Shown here: piece after piece, positions 8,498-18,098 of the stretch
Layout of the letters: each line of letters begins with the position of its first letter
Numbering within the stretch: position 1 is the first letter of the stretch
Assembly (NCBI GenBank): GCA_047605265.1
Contig: JASGFY010000005.1
Span: forward strand, 31,704-95,703
DNA length: 64,000 nucleotides
Reading direction: 5' to 3'
DNA from: Solimonas sp047605265
Lineage (GTDB): Bacteria > Pseudomonadota > Gammaproteobacteria > Nevskiales > Nevskiaceae
Position numbers and translations under genes: made by a program
The notes under the pieces: model-generated
What the model was told of the DNA's origin: nothing
Databases searched by the model: none
What the model saw: only the letters and a program-made list of their open reading frames with translations

Positions 8498-9567
8498 GGC
8501 GTCACCCCGCTGGCCGCGGCGATGCAGGCGTTGGCGATCGCCGGCGCCGCGCCACGCCACGAGCGGCTGCGCGCCGCCTCCGCCATCTTCGTCAGGCCGG
8601 CGCGATCGGCGAGCAGGCCGCGGATCGTGGCGGCCAGCGTCTGCGGCGTCATCCCCGACTCGGGCAGCAGCACGGCGGCGCCGGCTTCGACGAGATACTG
8701 CGCGTTCTTCGTCTGGTGATCGTCGACGGCGGCCGGGAACGGCACGAGCACCGTCGCGTTGCCGGCGGCGCCGACCTCGGCGATCGTCGAAGCCCCCGCA
8801 CGGCAGACGACGAGGTCGGCCCACGCGAACGCGCCCGGCATGTCGTCGATGAACGCCGTCACCTCGCCATCGATGCCGGCCTCGCGATACGCGGCGAGCG
8901 CCGCGTCGAGCGTGCGGCCGCCCTGATGGCGAACCTGCGGGCGCTCGCCCGCCGGCAGCAGCGCCAGCGCCTTCGGCACGTTCTCGTTCAGGGCGCGCGC
9001 GCCCTGCGAGCCGCCGATGACCAGCAGACGCGGCGCGCCGTCGTGCGCGAGCCGCTGCGCTGGCGGCCGCAGCTCGGCGAAGCCGGCGCGCACCGGATTG
9101 CCGACCGTGCGGCCGCCGGCGAAGGTGTTCGGGAACGCCTGCAGCACGACGCGCGCGAGCTTCGCCAGCGCGCGGTTCGTCAAACCAGCCACAGCGTTCT
9201 GCTCGTGGATCACCAGCGGCAATCCCGCCAGCCAGGCGGCGATGCCGCCGGGTCCGGCCGCGAAGCCGCCCATGCCGAGCACTGCGTGCGGCTGCTCGCG
9301 CCTGAGGATCGCTCGCGCGTCGAGCACGGCGCGAACGATCAGTCGCGGCGCCTGCAGCAGCTTGGAAAAACCCTTGCCGCGCAGGCCGGAGACGCGGATG
9401 AAATCAATGTTGAAGCCGCTGCGCGGCACGATGCGCGCCTCGAAACTGTCCGGCGCGCCCATCCAGCGCACCTCGTGGCCGCGCGCGCGCAGCTCCTGCG
9501 CGACGGCGAGCGCCGGATAGACGTGACCGCCGGTGCCGCCCGCCATGATCACAAACTTGAGGCTCAT
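8494..9567 (-). CDS. murG: Lipid II synthase (GlcNAc transferase) MurG
   Basis: MurG is a GT-B glycosyltransferase on the inner membrane face that adds GlcNAc to lipid I to make lipid II. It has 357 residues (E. coli 355). Motifs are the N-terminal MAGGTGGHVYPALA loop, GMGGFAAGPGG, IHEQNAVAGLTNR, GGSQGAR, and the donor-binding VCRAGASTIAEVGAAG. The ATG at 9567 overlaps the ftsW stop (ATGA). Confidence 0.97.
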   Translation of the reverse strand: MSLKFVIMAGGTGGHVYPALAVAQELRARGHEVRWMGAPDSFEARIVPRSGFNIDFIRVSGLRGKGFSKLLQAPRLIVRAVLDARAILRREQPHAVLGMGGFAAGPGGIAAWLAGLPLVIHEQNAVAGLTNRALAKLARVVLQAFPNTFAGGRTVGNPVRAGFAELRPPAQRLAHDGAPRLLVIGGSQGARALNENVPKALALLPAGERPQVRHQGGRTLDAALAAYREAGIDGEVTAFIDDMPGAFAWADLVVCRAGASTIAEVGAAGNATVLVPFPAAVDDHQTKNAQYLVEAGAAVLLPESGMTPQTLAATIRGLLADRAGLTKMAEAARSRSWRGAAPAIANACIAAASGVTP

Positions 9568-10739
9568 GGTCGGCGATCCTCGGCGGACGTCACGCCGAAT
9601 GCCGCCGCGCGATTCTCGTAGTCGATGCGCAGGATCAGGCCGAGCATCGCGCAGACCGTCAGCAGCGAGGAGCCGCCGTAGCTCATCAGCGGCAGCGTCA
9701 GGCCCTTGGTCGGCAGCAGGCCCATGTTGACGGCCATGTTGATCAGCGACTGCAGGCCGAGCCAGCCGGTCAGGCCGTAGCCGAGATACGCCTGGAACGG
9801 ACGGCCGTCGACCTCGGCGCGCCGCGCGATCACGAAGCCGCGCCAGACGATGATGCCGAACAGCGTCAGCAGGACCGCGATGCCGAGCAGGCCGAACTCC
9901 TCGGCAAGAATCGCGAAGATGAAGTCGGTGTGCATCTCCGGCAGGTACAGCAGCTTCTGCACGCTGTTGCCCAGGCCGACGCCGCTCCACTCGCCGCGGC
10001 CGACCGCGATCAGCGACTGCGCGAGTTGCCAGCCGGCGTTCTCGACGTCCGCCCAGGGGTCCATGAAGTTCAGCAGGCGCTTGACGCGGTACGGCGCGGC
10101 GATCGCCAGCAGCGTCATGCCGCTGCTCACGAGACCGAGGAAGGCGAGGTAGTAGAGAACGCGTGCGCCGCCGAGAAACAGCATCAGGAACACCACGCCC
10201 ATGAGGATCGCGGTGGCGCCGAAGTCCGGCTCCATCATCAGCAGCAGGGTCGGAATCAGCACCGCGATCAGTGGCATCGCCAGGCCCTTGAAGCCGGCCT
10301 GCAGAGCGGCCTGCCGACGCGTGATGTAGCTGGCAACGTAGAGGATCAGCGCCAGGCGCGCCGGCTCCGAGGCCTGCAGGCGGAACAGGCCCAGATCGAT
10401 CCAGCGCCGCGCGCCGTTGACCCGGATGCCAACGCCCGGGATCAGCACCAGCACCAGCAGGCCGATCGCGAACAGGTACAGCCAGGTGCTGCTGCGCGAC
10501 CACTGCTGCATCGGCACGCAGTACAGCGCAAAGCCGATGCCGCCGCCGAGCGCGAGGAATACCAGCTGGCGCAGGAAGAAGTAATAGGGCTCGCCGGTCA
10601 GCTTTTCGGCCTGCGCAACGGACGCCGAGGCGACCATGATCAGACCCCAGATCAGCAGGGTCGCGATCGCGCCGCACAGCCAGCCGTCGAGGCCGTAGCG
10701 CGCCTGCGGAATGCCCCAGCTCGCGGCGGCCGTGCTCAT
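9564..10739 (-). CDS. ftsW: Peptidoglycan glycosyltransferase FtsW (SEDS family)
   Basis: FtsW is the septal SEDS polymerase that works with FtsI (PBP3). The protein has 391 residues with about ten transmembrane segments. The conserved LQASEPARLALILY region, the MEPDFGATAI motif containing the key aspartate, and the late GLTLPLMSYGGSSLL motif are all present. The ATG at 10739 overlaps the murD stop. Confidence 0.96.
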   Translation of the reverse strand: MSTAAASWGIPQARYGLDGWLCGAIATLLIWGLIMVASASVAQAEKLTGEPYYFFLRQLVFLALGGGIGFALYCVPMQQWSRSSTWLYLFAIGLLVLVLIPGVGIRVNGARRWIDLGLFRLQASEPARLALILYVASYITRRQAALQAGFKGLAMPLIAVLIPTLLLMMEPDFGATAILMGVVFLMLFLGGARVLYYLAFLGLVSSGMTLLAIAAPYRVKRLLNFMDPWADVENAGWQLAQSLIAVGRGEWSGVGLGNSVQKLLYLPEMHTDFIFAILAEEFGLLGIAVLLTLFGIIVWRGFVIARRAEVDGRPFQAYLGYGLTGWLGLQSLINMAVNMGLLPTKGLTLPLMSYGGSSLLTVCAMLGLILRIDYENRAAAFGVTSAEDRRP

Positions 10740-12061
10740 GAAAGATTCCTCACGGCGGTGCGGAACTGCTCGCCGCGGTCGACGTAGCTCTTGAACTGGT
10801 CGAAGCTCGCGCAGGCCGGCGACAGCAGCACGCGATCGCCCGGCTGCGCCAGCGACTGCGCACGGCGCAGCGCACCGTGCATGTCGGCCTCGCGCCAGAC
10901 CGGCAGCGCGCCGAACACGTCGCGCTCGATCAGCGCCGCATCCTCGCCGTACAGCACCGCGGCGCGGCCCTTGCGCGCGAGCGCCTCACGCAACGCGACG
11001 AAGGACTGGCCCTTGCCCTGCCCGCCACCGAGCCAGACGATCGCCGCCGGCAGGCCGTTCAGCGCCGCGAGCGTGGAACCGACGTTGGTGCCCTTCGAGT
11101 CGTTGAAGTAATCGACACCGCCGACGCTGGCGACGAACTCGCAGCGATGCGGCAGGCCGGTGAAGCGGCGCAGCGCCTCGAGGCTCGCCGCGCGCGGGAT
11201 GCCGGCGGCGTCGGCGAGCGCGAGCGCGGCGAGCGCATTGGCAGCGTTGTGCAGGCCGAAGATCTTCAGTGATTGGCAATTCGTGATGGGTGATTCGCCA
11301 CGGCACAACCACCGCTCGCCGTCGATCTCGCGCAGGCCGTACTGAGCTTCTCGCGGCGCATCGAGGCCGAACGTGATGGCGCCGGCCGGCGCGAGCGCGG
11401 TGACCGCCGCGTCGTCGCGGTTGACGATGATCGTCGTCGCGCCGTCGAAGATGCGCGCCTTGACGCGGCCGTAGTGCTCCATCGTGCCGTGGCGGTCGAG
11501 ATGGTCCTGCGAGAGATTGAGAATCGTCGCCGCCACGCAGCGCAGCGAGTGCGTGGTCTCCAGCTGGAAGCTCGACAGCTCGAGCACGTAGAGCTGCGCG
11601 TCGTCGCGCAGCAGGTCGAGCGCCGGCGTGCCGAGATTGCCGCCGACGCCGACGCGCAGGCCGGCGGCCCTGGCCATCTCGCCGACCAGCGTCGTCACCG
11701 TGCTTTTGCCGTTGCTGCCGGTGATGCCGACGACCGGCGCGCTCGCGGCGCGCGCGAACAGCTCGATGTCGCCGACGATCTCGACGCCGGCGGCGGCGAG
11801 CGCCTTCACGAGCGGCTCGTCGAGCGACACGCCCGGCGAGACGACGGCCATCGCGTACTGCGACAGCGGCGCCGGCGCGCTGAACGCGCCGAGACGGAAT
11901 TCGGCCTGCGGGTGCGCGGCACGCAGCGCATCGATGCCCGCCGGCGCGGCGCGCGAATCGGTGACGGTCAGCACGGCCTTCGTGCGCGCGAGGTAGCGCA
12001 GGCTCGAAGCGCCGCTGGCGCCGAGCCCCACGATGACGATGTGCTGGCCGTCGAGATTCAT
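10736..12061 (-). CDS. murD: UDP-N-acetylmuramoylalanine--D-glutamate ligase
   Basis: MurD adds D-glutamate to UDP-MurNAc-L-Ala. The protein has 441 residues (E. coli 438). Motifs are the N-terminal IVIVGLGASGASSLRYLA fold, the P-loop GITGSNGKSTVT, LELSSFQLE, NLSQDHLDRH, FNDSKGTNVGST and LLSPACASFDQF. Between GERWLCRG and IFGLHNAANAL a segment ESPITNCQSLK replaces the usual linker and is encoded by a GTGATT-type repeat (11268-11301). It starts two bases after the mraY stop. Confidence 0.96.
   Translation of the reverse strand: MNLDGQHIVIVGLGASGASSLRYLARTKAVLTVTDSRAAPAGIDALRAAHPQAEFRLGAFSAPAPLSQYAMAVVSPGVSLDEPLVKALAAAGVEIVGDIELFARAASAPVVGITGSNGKSTVTTLVGEMARAAGLRVGVGGNLGTPALDLLRDDAQLYVLELSSFQLETTHSLRCVAATILNLSQDHLDRHGTMEHYGRVKARIFDGATTIIVNRDDAAVTALAPAGAITFGLDAPREAQYGLREIDGERWLCRGESPITNCQSLKIFGLHNAANALAALALADAAGIPRAASLEALRRFTGLPHRCEFVASVGGVDYFNDSKGTNVGSTLAALNGLPAAIVWLGGGQGKGQSFVALREALARKGRAAVLYGEDAALIERDVFGALPVWREADMHGALRRAQSLAQPGDRVLLSPACASFDQFKSYVDRGEQFRTAVRNLS
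11268..11301. repeat. GTGATT-type repeat translated inside murD
   Basis: The plus strand reads AGTGATTGGCAATTCGTGAT then GGGTGATTCGCC. It is made of diverged GTGATT(C/G) units with an ATTCGTGA core shared with the tandem repeat in murB. On the minus strand it encodes ESPITNCQS in the murD frame. The residues fall in a variable loop, so a tolerated insertion or replacement is plausible. Confidence 0.5.
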
Positions 12062-12063
12062 CG

Positions 12064-13149
12064 CTAGCGCACCTTCAGCGACGCCAGGCCGATCAGCACG
12101 AGGATCAGCGTGATGATCCAGAAGCGCACGATGATCTTCGGCTCCGGCCAGCCCTTGAGCTCGTAGTGGTGGTGCAGCGGCGCCATGCGGAAGATGCGCT
12201 TGCCGCCGCTGTACTTGAAGTAGCCGACCTGCAGCGCGACCGACACCGTCTCGGCGACGAAGATGCCGCCCATGATCGCCAGCACGACTTCCTGGCGGAC
12301 GAGCACGGCGACGACGCCGAGCGCCGCGCCGAGCGCCAGCGCGCCGACGTCGCCCATGAAGACCTGCGCCGGATAGGCGTTGAACCACAGGAAGCCGAGG
12401 CCCGCGCCAGCGATCGCCGTGCAGAAGATCGCCAGCTCGCCGACACCGCTGATGAAGGGGATACCGAGATAGGTCGCGAACTTCGCGTTGCCGCTCGCGT
12501 ACGCGAAGATCGCCAGCGCCGAGGCGACGAGCACCGTCGGCATGATCGCCAAGCCGTCGAGGCCGTCGGTGAGGTTCACCGCGTTGCTCGAACCGACGAT
12601 GACCAGGTACGCCCACGGAATGAAGAAGATGCCGAGCGACACCGACACGTTCTTGATGAACGGCAGGATCAGCGTCGTTTCGGCCGGCGTCCTCGCCGCC
12701 GACCAGATCAGCGTCGCCACGCCGAAGCCGGCCAGCGACAGCCAGAAATACTTCTTGCGCGCCGACAGGCCCTTCGGGTCCTTGTACTTGATCTTGATGT
12801 AGTCGTCGGCGAAACCGACCGCGCCGAAAGCCAGCGTCACCACCAGCGCGAACCAGACGAAGCGGTTCGAGAGGTCCGCCCACAGCAGCGTCGACACGGC
12901 GATCGCGCCGAGGATCAGCACGCCGCCCATGGTCGGCGTGCCGGTCTTCTTCAGATGCGTCTGCGGGCCGTCGCTGCGCACCGGCTGGCCGAACTTGAAG
13001 CGGTACAGGCGCTCGATCAGCCACGGCCCGAACGCAAAGCAGAACACCAGCGCCGTCAGCACGCCGAGCACGCTGCGCAGCGTGAGATACGTGAGGGCAT
13101 TGAAGCCGCTGACGTGCGGCTTGAGGAGTTCCGCGAGATGGTAGAGCAC
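12064..13149 (-). CDS. mraY: Phospho-N-acetylmuramoyl-pentapeptide transferase
   Basis: MraY transfers phospho-MurNAc-pentapeptide to undecaprenyl phosphate, forming lipid I. The protein has 361 residues (E. coli 360) with about ten transmembrane helices. The family signature KKTGTPTMGGVLIL, the aspartate pair in FADDYIK, NLTDGLDGLA, and MAPLHHHYELKGWPEPKI near the C-terminus are all visible. The start codon is GTG at 13149, overlapping the murF TAG stop by one base. Confidence 0.97.
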   Translation of the reverse strand: MLYHLAELLKPHVSGFNALTYLTLRSVLGVLTALVFCFAFGPWLIERLYRFKFGQPVRSDGPQTHLKKTGTPTMGGVLILGAIAVSTLLWADLSNRFVWFALVVTLAFGAVGFADDYIKIKYKDPKGLSARKKYFWLSLAGFGVATLIWSAARTPAETTLILPFIKNVSVSLGIFFIPWAYLVIVGSSNAVNLTDGLDGLAIMPTVLVASALAIFAYASGNAKFATYLGIPFISGVGELAIFCTAIAGAGLGFLWFNAYPAQVFMGDVGALALGAALGVVAVLVRQEVVLAIMGGIFVAETVSVALQVGYFKYSGGKRIFRMAPLHHHYELKGWPEPKIIVRFWIITLILVLIGLASLKVR

Positions 13150-14510
13150 TAGTGCGTCCCCCCCAACGCTTCGCCGGTGAGCGCGGCGACGACGCGCTCC
13201 ATGCGCGCCGACCGCGATCCCTTCACCAGCAGCGTGATGGTCTTGTCGAGTTGCGGCGCGAGCGCGCCGGCGAGTTGTCCGGCGCTGTCGTACGGCTCGC
13301 CACCGCTGCCGAACGCGCGCGCCGCTTCGGCGGCGAGCGGTCCGACGGTGAACAGCCTTTCGATGCCGAGCCGCTTTGCTTCGACGCCGGCCTCGGCATG
13401 CAACCGCGCGGCGTCCGGCCCGAGCTCGGCCATATCGCCTAGCACCAGCCAGCGGCGGCCGGGCAGTTCGGCGAGCAAGTCGAGGCCGGCGCGCAGCGAG
13501 GTCGGATTGGCGTTGTAGCTGTCGTCGAGCAGGCGCGCGCCCTGCGCCGTCGTCTTCCAGCCAAGACGGCCGGCGGCACCCTGCATCTGCGCGAGGCCGA
13601 TCGCGATCTGCGCCGGATCAAGGCCGAGCGCGATGCCGCAGCTCGCCGCGGCGAGCGCGTTCATCACGTTGTGCCGGCCGGGAACCGGCAGCAGCACTTC
13701 GGCGCGGCCCTGCGGCGTGAGCAGCGTGAAGCGCGTGCCGGCGCCGGCCTGCGGCTCGACGTGCAGGGCCCGGACGTCGACGCCGTCGCGCAAACCGAAG
13801 CGCAGCACCGCCGCCTTGCCGGCCAGCTGTTGCCACAAGGGCGCGTAGACGTCTTCGGCATTGATCGCCGCCACGCCGTGTTCCCCCAGCCCGGCGAACA
13901 GCTCGCCCTTGCCGCGCGCGACACCTTCGCGCGAACCGAAGCCTTCGAGATGCGCATCCCCAGCCTGCGTGACGACGCCGACGTCCGGTTTCGCGATCGA
14001 CGCGAGCCGCGCAATCTCGCCGAGGTGGTTCGCGCCCATCTCGATCACCGCCGTGCGGTGCTCGCCGCGCAACCGCAGCAAGGTCAGCGGCACGCCGATG
14101 TGATTGTTCAGGTTGCCCTGCGTCGCCAGCACCGGGCCGCGCGCACGCAGGATCGCGGCGAGCATTTGCTTGGTCGTGGTCTTGCCGTTGCTGCCGGTGA
14201 CGGCGACGACCGGAATGTCGAAACGCTGGCGCCACAGCCGCGCCAGCCACTGCAGACCCACGAGCGTGTCGCCAACCTTGAGCTGCGCGATGTCGACATC
14301 GACGAATTCGGAAACGAGCGCCGCCACCGCACCGGCGGCGCGCGCCTGCGCGACGAAGGCGTGGCCGTCGAAACGCTCGCCCTTCAGCGCGACGAACAGC
14401 GCGCCGTCGAGCATCGCGCGGCTGTCGGTCGAGACCTGCGAGAAACGCCGATCGCGGCCGCGCAGTTCGGCATCGAGCGGAGCCGCCAGTTCGGAGAGCG
14501 CGAACATCAC
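13149..14510 (-). CDS. murF: UDP-MurNAc-tripeptide--D-Ala-D-Ala ligase
   Basis: MurF adds the D-Ala-D-Ala dipeptide made by Ddl. The protein has 453 residues (E. coli 452). Motifs are VSTDSRAMLDGALFVALKG, the P-loop VTGSNGKTTTK, the EMGANHLGEI segment, LDDSYNANPTS and VLGDMAELG. The N-terminus MMFALSEL lies in a four-base overlap with the murE stop. Confidence 0.96.
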   Translation of the reverse strand: MMFALSELAAPLDAELRGRDRRFSQVSTDSRAMLDGALFVALKGERFDGHAFVAQARAAGAVAALVSEFVDVDIAQLKVGDTLVGLQWLARLWRQRFDIPVVAVTGSNGKTTTKQMLAAILRARGPVLATQGNLNNHIGVPLTLLRLRGEHRTAVIEMGANHLGEIARLASIAKPDVGVVTQAGDAHLEGFGSREGVARGKGELFAGLGEHGVAAINAEDVYAPLWQQLAGKAAVLRFGLRDGVDVRALHVEPQAGAGTRFTLLTPQGRAEVLLPVPGRHNVMNALAAASCGIALGLDPAQIAIGLAQMQGAAGRLGWKTTAQGARLLDDSYNANPTSLRAGLDLLAELPGRRWLVLGDMAELGPDAARLHAEAGVEAKRLGIERLFTVGPLAAEAARAFGSGGEPYDSAGQLAGALAPQLDKTITLLVKGSRSARMERVVAALTGEALGGTH

Positions 14511-16003
14511 GGCGCCGGCACCCCGACCAGTTCCGCGACGAACGTGCGGTCGCTGAACGCGCGCACCTCGCTGCCGTAGATCTGGTAGTCCTCGTGTCCC
14601 TTGCCGGCGATGACGACGACGTCGTCGCCCGCCGCGCCTGCCACCGCGCTGCGGATCGCTTCGGCGCGGTCGTGGATCACCTGCGTCGCTGCGCGGCCGC
14701 TGGCCGACAGGCCAGCCAATATATCGTTGACGATGGCCTCCGGAGCTTCGCTCCGGGGGTTATCGTCAGTGACGGTCACGCGGTCGGCCAGTTCGACGGC
14801 CGCCGCGCCCATCAGCGGCCGCTTGCCGCGATCGCGGTCGCCGCCGCAGCCGAACACCACGTGCAGGCGGCCCGTCGCGTGCGCACGCACGGCGGCGAGC
14901 ACCTGGCGCAGCGCTTCCGGCGTGTGCGCATAGTCGACGACGACCAGCGGCCGCACCCGTGGACCGCGGAAGCCTTCGATGCGGCCCGGCACGGTCCGCG
15001 CCTTCTCGAGCGCCTCGACAGCGTTCGCCAGTGGCATGTCGTGCGCGATCAGCGCGCCGAGCGCGGCGAGCAGGTTATGCACGTTGAAGCGGCCGAGCAG
15101 GCGGCTGACGAGCCGCGCCGAACCGAAGTGGCTGTCGACCGTGAACGCCAGGCCGGCGACGCTCAACTGCAGATCGCGCGCGATCAGGTACGCGCCGGCC
15201 GGCGTGCCGCCGCCGATGCCGTAGCGGATCACCTGCACGCGCTCGCCGAGCTCGTCGGCCCAGCGCGCCCCGTACGCATCGTCGCGATTGAGCACGGCGC
15301 TCGCCAGCGCTTCGCGCTCGAACAGGCGATGCTTGGCCGCGGCATAGTTCTCGACCGTGCCGTGGTAATCGAGATGGTCGCGCGTGACGTTGGTCAGCAC
15401 CGCGGTGCGCAAGCACACGCCGGCGACGCGCTGCTGGTCGAGCGCGTGCGAGGAGACTTCCATCGCGCAGGCGCGCACGCCGTCGTCGCGCAGGCGTGCG
15501 AGCCACTGCTGCAGCGTCACCGGGTCCGGCGTCGTGTGCGTGTTCTTTTCGAGTCGGCCGACGCGGCCGAGGCCGATCGTGCCGATGTACGCACAGGGAT
15601 GATTCAGCGCATCGAGTGCCTGCGCGATCAGATAGGCCGTCGAGGTCTTGCCGTCGGTGCCGGTGACGCCGACGCAGTACAAATGCTCGGACGGATGCCC
15701 GTGGAAGCGCGCGGCGATCTCGCCGGCGCGCAGCGCCAGATCCGGCACGGCGATCTGCGGAATGCCGATGTCCGGCTCGCCATAGCCGCGCGTCGGCTCC
15801 CAGGCGACCGCCGCGGCGCCGCGCCGCAGCGCCTGTTCGAGATGCGCCAGGCCGTGCGTCGCAGCGCTTCCCCGGCAGGCGAGGAACAGATCGCCGGCCG
15901 CCACGCGGCGCGAATCGATCTCGACGCCGGTGACGTCGAAGTCGGGCGCCGGCACGCCGTAGCCGGCGAGCAGCGTCTTCAGCGAACGCGGCGCGGGGCT
16001 CAC
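14507..16003 (-). CDS. murE: UDP-MurNAc-L-Ala-D-Glu--meso-diaminopimelate ligase
   Basis: MurE adds the third stem-peptide residue. The protein has 498 residues (E. coli 495). The DDNPRSEAPEAI segment contains the DNPR motif diagnostic of meso-diaminopimelate specificity, indicating standard Gram-negative peptidoglycan. The P-loop GVTGTDGKTSTAYL, the TTPDP segment, MEVSSHALDQ, and late AGKGHEDYQ are also present. The start is GTG at 16003, overlapping the ftsI stop (GTGA). Confidence 0.96.
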   Translation of the reverse strand: MSPAPRSLKTLLAGYGVPAPDFDVTGVEIDSRRVAAGDLFLACRGSAATHGLAHLEQALRRGAAAVAWEPTRGYGEPDIGIPQIAVPDLALRAGEIAARFHGHPSEHLYCVGVTGTDGKTSTAYLIAQALDALNHPCAYIGTIGLGRVGRLEKNTHTTPDPVTLQQWLARLRDDGVRACAMEVSSHALDQQRVAGVCLRTAVLTNVTRDHLDYHGTVENYAAAKHRLFEREALASAVLNRDDAYGARWADELGERVQVIRYGIGGGTPAGAYLIARDLQLSVAGLAFTVDSHFGSARLVSRLLGRFNVHNLLAALGALIAHDMPLANAVEALEKARTVPGRIEGFRGPRVRPLVVVDYAHTPEALRQVLAAVRAHATGRLHVVFGCGGDRDRGKRPLMGAAAVELADRVTVTDDNPRSEAPEAIVNDILAGLSASGRAATQVIHDRAEAIRSAVAGAAGDDVVVIAGKGHEDYQIYGSEVRAFSDRTFVAELVGVPAP

Positions 16004-17805
16004 GGATGCGGCTCCGCGACCTTGACCAGCGCCGCGAGCGACGGCGATACCGACGGGCCGGTCGCCGGCAGCGCGACCGTCGTACGTTGCGTGACCGGCG
16101 GCGCGAGATCGGGCGTGCCGGTGCCGTCCGGCGAAATCTGCAGCAGGCGCGCCGCGCCTTGCATGACGCTGGCGAACACCGGCGCCGAGACGAGGCCGCC
16201 GTAGTACGCGCCGTCGCTCGGCTCGTCGATGATGACGATGCCGACCAGGCGCGGCCGTTCGGCCGGCACCATGCCGACGAACAGCGACTGATGCTTGTTC
16301 GGATCGTAGACGCCGCTGTCGGACAGCTTGCGCGCGGTGCCGGTCTTGCCGGCCACCCGATAGCCCTGGATCGCCGCGCGCGTCGCGCTGCCGCCCGGCG
16401 CGACGACGGTCTCGAGCATGCGGCGCACCGCGCGCGCGGTGTTCGCCGAGATCGCGCGTTGCGGCGGCACCGGCCGCACGTTCTTGATGAGGCGCAGCTG
16501 CGGCATCAGGCCGTCGTCGGCAAGCGCCGCGTACGCGCGCACCAGATGCAGCGCGTTAACCGACCAGCCGTAGCCGTACGAGGCCGTCGCCGTGGCGATC
16601 TGGCCCCATTCGCTGTAATGACGCAGCACCGACGAAACCTCGCCGGGGAAGCCGGTGTAGAGCGGCTCGGCGATGCCGAAGCGCTGAAAGCCCGACCACA
16701 CCGCTTCCGGCCCGATCGTGAGGCCGATCTTGGCAGCGCCGACGTTGCTCGACTTGGCGAGGATGGTGGCCAGATCCAGCACGCCGTGCGAATGCTCGTC
16801 GCGCACCGTCAGCGCGCCCACCTTGAACCAGCCGGGGCCGATGTCCACCGTGCTGGTCGGCTGGAACAGCCCGGTTTCGAGCGCTTCCGAGACCAGCAGC
16901 GGCTTGGCCGTCGAACCCGGTTCGAACAAGTCGACGATCGCGCGGTTACGTGTGCCGGGCGGCTTGCGCTCGCCCGGATTGTTCGGGTTGAAGCCGGGCT
17001 GCGAAGCGATGGCCAGGATGTCGCCGGTCGCGCTATCGGCGATGACGATCGTGCCGCCCTTGGCCTTGTTGCGGATCACCGCGTCCTTGAGCTCGCGGTA
17101 GGCGAGGTACTGGATGCGCAGGTCGATGGTCAGCTGCACGTCCTCGCCGGACTGCGCCTCGACGAATTCGAGATTGTCCTCGACGACGTGGCCGGCGCGG
17201 TCGCGGATCACGCGGCGCGATCCCTGCCGGCCGGCGAGCACCGACTCCTGCGCCTTCTCCATGCCTTCGAGACCGGCGCCGTCGCGGCCGCAGAAGCCCA
17301 CCAGCTGGCCCGCCACTTCGCCGGCCGGGTAGTAGCGCGCGTACGCCGGATCGGAGAACACGCCCGGCGCGCCGAGCGACAGCACGCGCCTGGCCTCGCC
17401 GGGCGACAGCGGATCGCTGATGTAGACGAACTTGCGGTCGGCGCGCGCCTCCAGGAACTTCTGGAACTCGGCCGGCTTGCGCCCGAGCAGCCTGGCGACC
17501 GCGTCCACGTGCTGCGGCGAATCGAGCAGCGCCTGCGGCACCGCCCACAGCGTTTCGACCGGCGCCGACAGTGCCAGCGGCTCGCCGCGGCGGTCGGTGA
17601 TCGCGCCGCGATGCGCGGGAATCGTCACGTTGCGGATGAAGCGCTTGCTGCCTTCGGCGGCGAGGAAGTCCTGGTCGATAACCTGCAGCTGAAACGCGCG
17701 GCCGAACACCACGCAGGCGCCGAGCGCCAGCACGCCCAGCACGAAACCGTGGCGCCAGCCGCCAACCGATGCGGCCACCGGCGTGCCCGGTCGCCGCGCG
17801 CTCAC
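16000..17805 (-). CDS. ftsI: Peptidoglycan D,D-transpeptidase FtsI (PBP3)
   Basis: FtsI is the septum-specific class B penicillin-binding protein. The protein has 601 residues: a short cytoplasmic start, one transmembrane helix at about 20-38, a pedestal domain (RGAITDRRGEPLALS), and the transpeptidase. The catalytic SxxK is in EPGSTAKPL, followed by KSSN and KTGTARK. The frame is open upstream to 18150, but the GTG at 17805 overlaps the ftsL stop (GTGA) and gives the expected length, so it is chosen. Confidence 0.96.
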   Translation of the reverse strand: MSARRPGTPVAASVGGWRHGFVLGVLALGACVVFGRAFQLQVIDQDFLAAEGSKRFIRNVTIPAHRGAITDRRGEPLALSAPVETLWAVPQALLDSPQHVDAVARLLGRKPAEFQKFLEARADRKFVYISDPLSPGEARRVLSLGAPGVFSDPAYARYYPAGEVAGQLVGFCGRDGAGLEGMEKAQESVLAGRQGSRRVIRDRAGHVVEDNLEFVEAQSGEDVQLTIDLRIQYLAYRELKDAVIRNKAKGGTIVIADSATGDILAIASQPGFNPNNPGERKPPGTRNRAIVDLFEPGSTAKPLLVSEALETGLFQPTSTVDIGPGWFKVGALTVRDEHSHGVLDLATILAKSSNVGAAKIGLTIGPEAVWSGFQRFGIAEPLYTGFPGEVSSVLRHYSEWGQIATATASYGYGWSVNALHLVRAYAALADDGLMPQLRLIKNVRPVPPQRAISANTARAVRRMLETVVAPGGSATRAAIQGYRVAGKTGTARKLSDSGVYDPNKHQSLFVGMVPAERPRLVGIVIIDEPSDGAYYGGLVSAPVFASVMQGAARLLQISPDGTGTPDLAPPVTQRTTVALPATGPSVSPSLAALVKVAEPHP

Positions 17806-18074
17806 GGCTTGTCCTCGACGATGACGTAGTCGCGCGGCTCGATCATGCCGAGCTGCTCGCGCGCGATGTGCTCGACGCGGCTGTTGTTGGCCAGCGTCGC
17901 TTCCTCGAGCTGCAGCTGCGCCCATTCCATGTCGAGCCGCTCGCGCTCGTTGCGCAGCGTCTCGAGCTCGGACACGAGCCGCCGGTTCTCGTGCTTGGTG
18001 CTGACCACGGCGAGCGCCGAGATCACGATCGCGACGATCAGCGTCAACGGGATCATCAGCACGCCGCGCTTCAT
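17802..18074 (-). CDS. ftsL: Cell division protein FtsL
   Basis: FtsL is a small bitopic divisome protein that pairs with FtsB through a coiled coil. From ATG 18074 it has 90 residues: one transmembrane segment (about 6-24), then a heptad-like helix (ENRRLVSELETLRNERERL) and a C-terminal HIAREQLGM motif shared by the FtsL/LytB-associated family. The frame is open to 18146, and ATG at 18110 is an alternative start. The chosen start places the hydrophobic segment right at the N-terminus, as in homologues. Confidence 0.88.
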   Translation of the reverse strand: MKRGVLMIPLTLIVAIVISALAVVSTKHENRRLVSELETLRNERERLDMEWAQLQLEEATLANNSRVEHIAREQLGMIEPRDYVIVEDKP

Positions 18075-18098
18075 GGCGTCGCGACCCGCGTGGAGGGG

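Noticed and set aside
14733..14758. Hairpin CCTCCGGAGC/GCTCCGGGGG inside murE
   Set aside because: It encodes the conserved DNPRSEAPEA segment present in all meso-DAP MurE proteins, so it is not an inserted repeat.
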